Below, piece by piece: positions 62,215 through 64,000 of a DNA stretch of 64,000 nt. Made by a program: the position numbers and the translations under genes. The notes under the pieces were generated by a model, which was not told the origin of the DNA, did no database searches, and saw nothing but the letters and a program-made list of their open reading frames with translations. The stretch covers positions 1 through 64,000 of the forward strand of contig JAUJYZ010001051.1 in the NCBI GenBank assembly GCA_033675265.1. Direction: 5' to 3'. This DNA is from Actinostola sp. cb2023 (Eukaryota; Cnidaria; Anthozoa; Actiniaria; Actinostolidae). How positions within the stretch are numbered: the first letter of the stretch is position 1; every line of letters begins with the position of its first letter.

Positions 62215-63776
62215 TTAATCATGGAGGGTCTCTTCTGATGGTGGCACATACGTGAAGCCAACAAACGCATCATCTGGATCATCGACACTGGCACTGACAA
62301 AGTTAGAATCAGCTGATTTCCCCACTGAACCTACAGATAACAACATGTGTGGATTCAAATACTGAGTTTGGGCTTCCTGTGTATGCATCAACGGAGATGG
62401 ACCTTTTCGTAGTTTCCCAGAATACTTCATGATTCTGCGCGCGCAAGCGAGGTCAGGGGGGTAAAATATTTAGAATTGATCGTGTATTGAGGAAAATATG
62501 ACTACTGTATTTAATCAAGAACAGAATATATTTTTTCTTTGCTTGCATTTATCTATCTTTGTAATTCTTCTTACGCACTTTTAATTTAAAAGTCTAAGTT
62601 TTCTACTGAATTTCTTCATTCAATCTTAATATTTTCGATCTACTTTTGTACCCTGACCTCGCTTGCACGCACATAATCCTATAGCATTCTGGGAAACTTC
62701 GGAATGGTGCAAACAGGGGCTCGTGGGATACGGTTAATTAAATACGCACAGGGTGGGGGAAGGGTGTTTACGCTACGTACCAGGTACAGGTTCACGAACG
62801 AATTCAGGATCGAAATGTTTTAGATCCAACTGCCCACTCTGCAACATAAAACAACTAACTCGATTAACACTGTTCAACCCTTGCTTTTTCACCAGCGACG
62901 AGAGCGTAAGAATTTAATACTCGATGCTTATGCTTAGCCTCCTCCGCAGGCATCACTGTGGATAATTTTTTGGATTCTTTGGTTTTGGGCTTCCTGTTTC
63001 AGAGAGGTGGAAGAGGGGGAATGGGGAGAGAAGGGGGAAAGACAGGAACCCCAAAGATAAAAGGAGTTGCATGAAGAGAGGCTACAAATTGTAGCTTGTA
63101 CTTATGTAATGCTTTCGCTTGAGCTTTAGAAGCATCTGTAGCTGGTGAAAACCAGCCTAACTTCATGAATTTATAGTTACCGCAAAATATAAAATGTAAT
63201 GTAGGACGTACCACGTTAGGGTTATAAGGGGGTTCGATCTTTTTCTCAACCAAAAAATCCCAGTTGATATTCCTGAAGAAAGGATGCGTCTTGATTTCGT
63301 CCTGCCAAAAAAACAAAAACAAAAAAATATGAAATGAAATAATGAGAGCCTCGCCGTGCCACCGTGGCAGTAATTGCGCGAAAATTTGAAATATTGTACT
63401 TACAAAGTCAATTTCTCCAAATCCTAATCTCTTGGTCTTATCTTTCTGTAACAGCTTCAAAAAGGAAATATGGGTTTTAGATCAAGCAGTTTGACAAGCC
63501 AGTTTATATTATGACAATTGTACAGGGAAGCAACGCGGGTCAGTACCCAGTGGTCTCACTGACCTACACGCTCTAAAATACGGTAGAGAACGGTAGAGAG
63601 AGTTGTAGATCAGTGCCTCTGGGACCAGGGTACAACGCGGGATGCTAAGAGTATAATTTATTGCTCACATGTTCAAGGATGTGACGTGCACTCTGCGAAA
63701 TGTTGGTTCGGAGACGAAGAGGCTTGTATAGGATATTATCGTACATCTCTGCTGTGTCACGACTGTAGAAAGGCGG
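62215..63776 (-). CDS. SGK-type serine/threonine kinase (AGC family), C-terminal part
   Basis: Minus-strand exons 63776-63669, 63454-63404, 63301-63212, 62838-62781 and 62330-62215 (TAA) give the last 140 residues. The 5' part lies beyond 64000. Order: PPFYSRDTAEMYDNILYKPL (end of the kinase domain, typical of SGKs), SARHILEHLLQKDKTKRLG, INWDFLVEKKIEPPYNPNV, HFDPEFVREPVP, and the hydrophobic motif FVGFTYVPP, whose Thr is the expected TORC2-type phosphosite. SGKs act downstream of PI3K/PDK1 in ion transport, growth and stress control. The catalytic loop and ATP site are not in the window. SGK is preferred over AKT or S6K because of DNILYKPL and FVGFTYVPP. Tail-to-tail with VPS53. Confidence 0.92.
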
Positions 63777-63824
63777 CTGAGATAAAAGAAACAACAGTTA
63801 TTACAAATTCGTGTGGTACCCTCA

Positions 63825-64000
63825 AGCCTGCTCCTCACTAGCGACATAAGCACAAGCAACATACGCAGACTCAGTAATGCATTGCTCATTAAAGCCTGCT
63901 CCTCACTAGCGACATAAGCACAAGCAACATACGCAGACTCAGTAATGCATTGCTCATTAAAGCCTGCTCCTCACTAGCGACATAAGCACAAGCAACATAC
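63825..64000. repeat. 67-bp tandem repeat in an SGK intron at the window edge
   Basis: At least 2.6 copies of CCTGCTCCTCACTAGCGACA plus TAAGCACAAGCAACATACG, cut by the end of the window. It lies in the intron upstream of the first visible SGK exon. Confidence 0.9.

Overview
The window is nuclear DNA from an invertebrate animal. Its genes have many short exons, conventional GT-AG introns and animal proteins. Most of the sequence is non-coding and packed with foldback transposons, minisatellites and microsatellites. The hAT-like element with GGGGTACTCCC ends, the LINE tails ending in (TCAA)n or (TTGA)n, the Penelope-like remnant and the high similarity to vertebrate proteins suggest an anthozoan cnidarian (sea anemone or coral). 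That is an inference from style; the species cannot be read from the sequence.

Layout: (1) 54-2462, a non-autonomous DNA element with long terminal inverted repeats built from CGAGTTACG, carrying a CCTGA/CTCTGA array. (2) 2776-10559, + strand, seven exons of a membrane-anchored gamma-glutamyltranspeptidase. (3) 13161-21244, + strand, six exons of an agmatinase / guanidino-acid hydrolase. (4) 27733-29085, - strand, a five-finger C2H2 zinc-finger gene. (5) 32641-43188, - strand, a second six-exon agmatinase, an inverted duplicate of the first lying tail-to-tail with it. (6) 45600-60701, + strand, 24 exons of VPS53, divergent from the second agmatinase. (7) 62215-63776, - strand, the 3' part of an SGK-type AGC kinase, tail-to-tail with VPS53. 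A candidate 60-residue cysteine-rich secreted peptide lies at 26041-26223. For every multi-exon gene the exon lengths sum to an intact reading frame.

The most unusual signals are these. (a) Two neighbouring genes carry tandem repeats that copy an exon edge with its splice site: 8 splice donors in the GGT gene and 17 splice acceptors in agmatinase 1. In both, an in-frame stop blocks productive use of the adjacent extra site. (b) A short motif, CACAGGNANCCCAA or its complement TTGGGCTTCCTGTG, recurs about 30 times in introns and spacers, is often paired in inverted orientation, and resembles the core of a 1.5-kb minisatellite in VPS53. (c) The agmatinase inverted duplication is mosaic: exon 3 is strongly diverged while exons 4-5 and their intron are near-identical. 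(d) There are several nested foldback elements with internal short-motif arrays.

No operon, CRISPR array, rRNA gene or functional tRNA gene was found. Two tRNA-derived SINE copies and one tRNA-like fragment are present.
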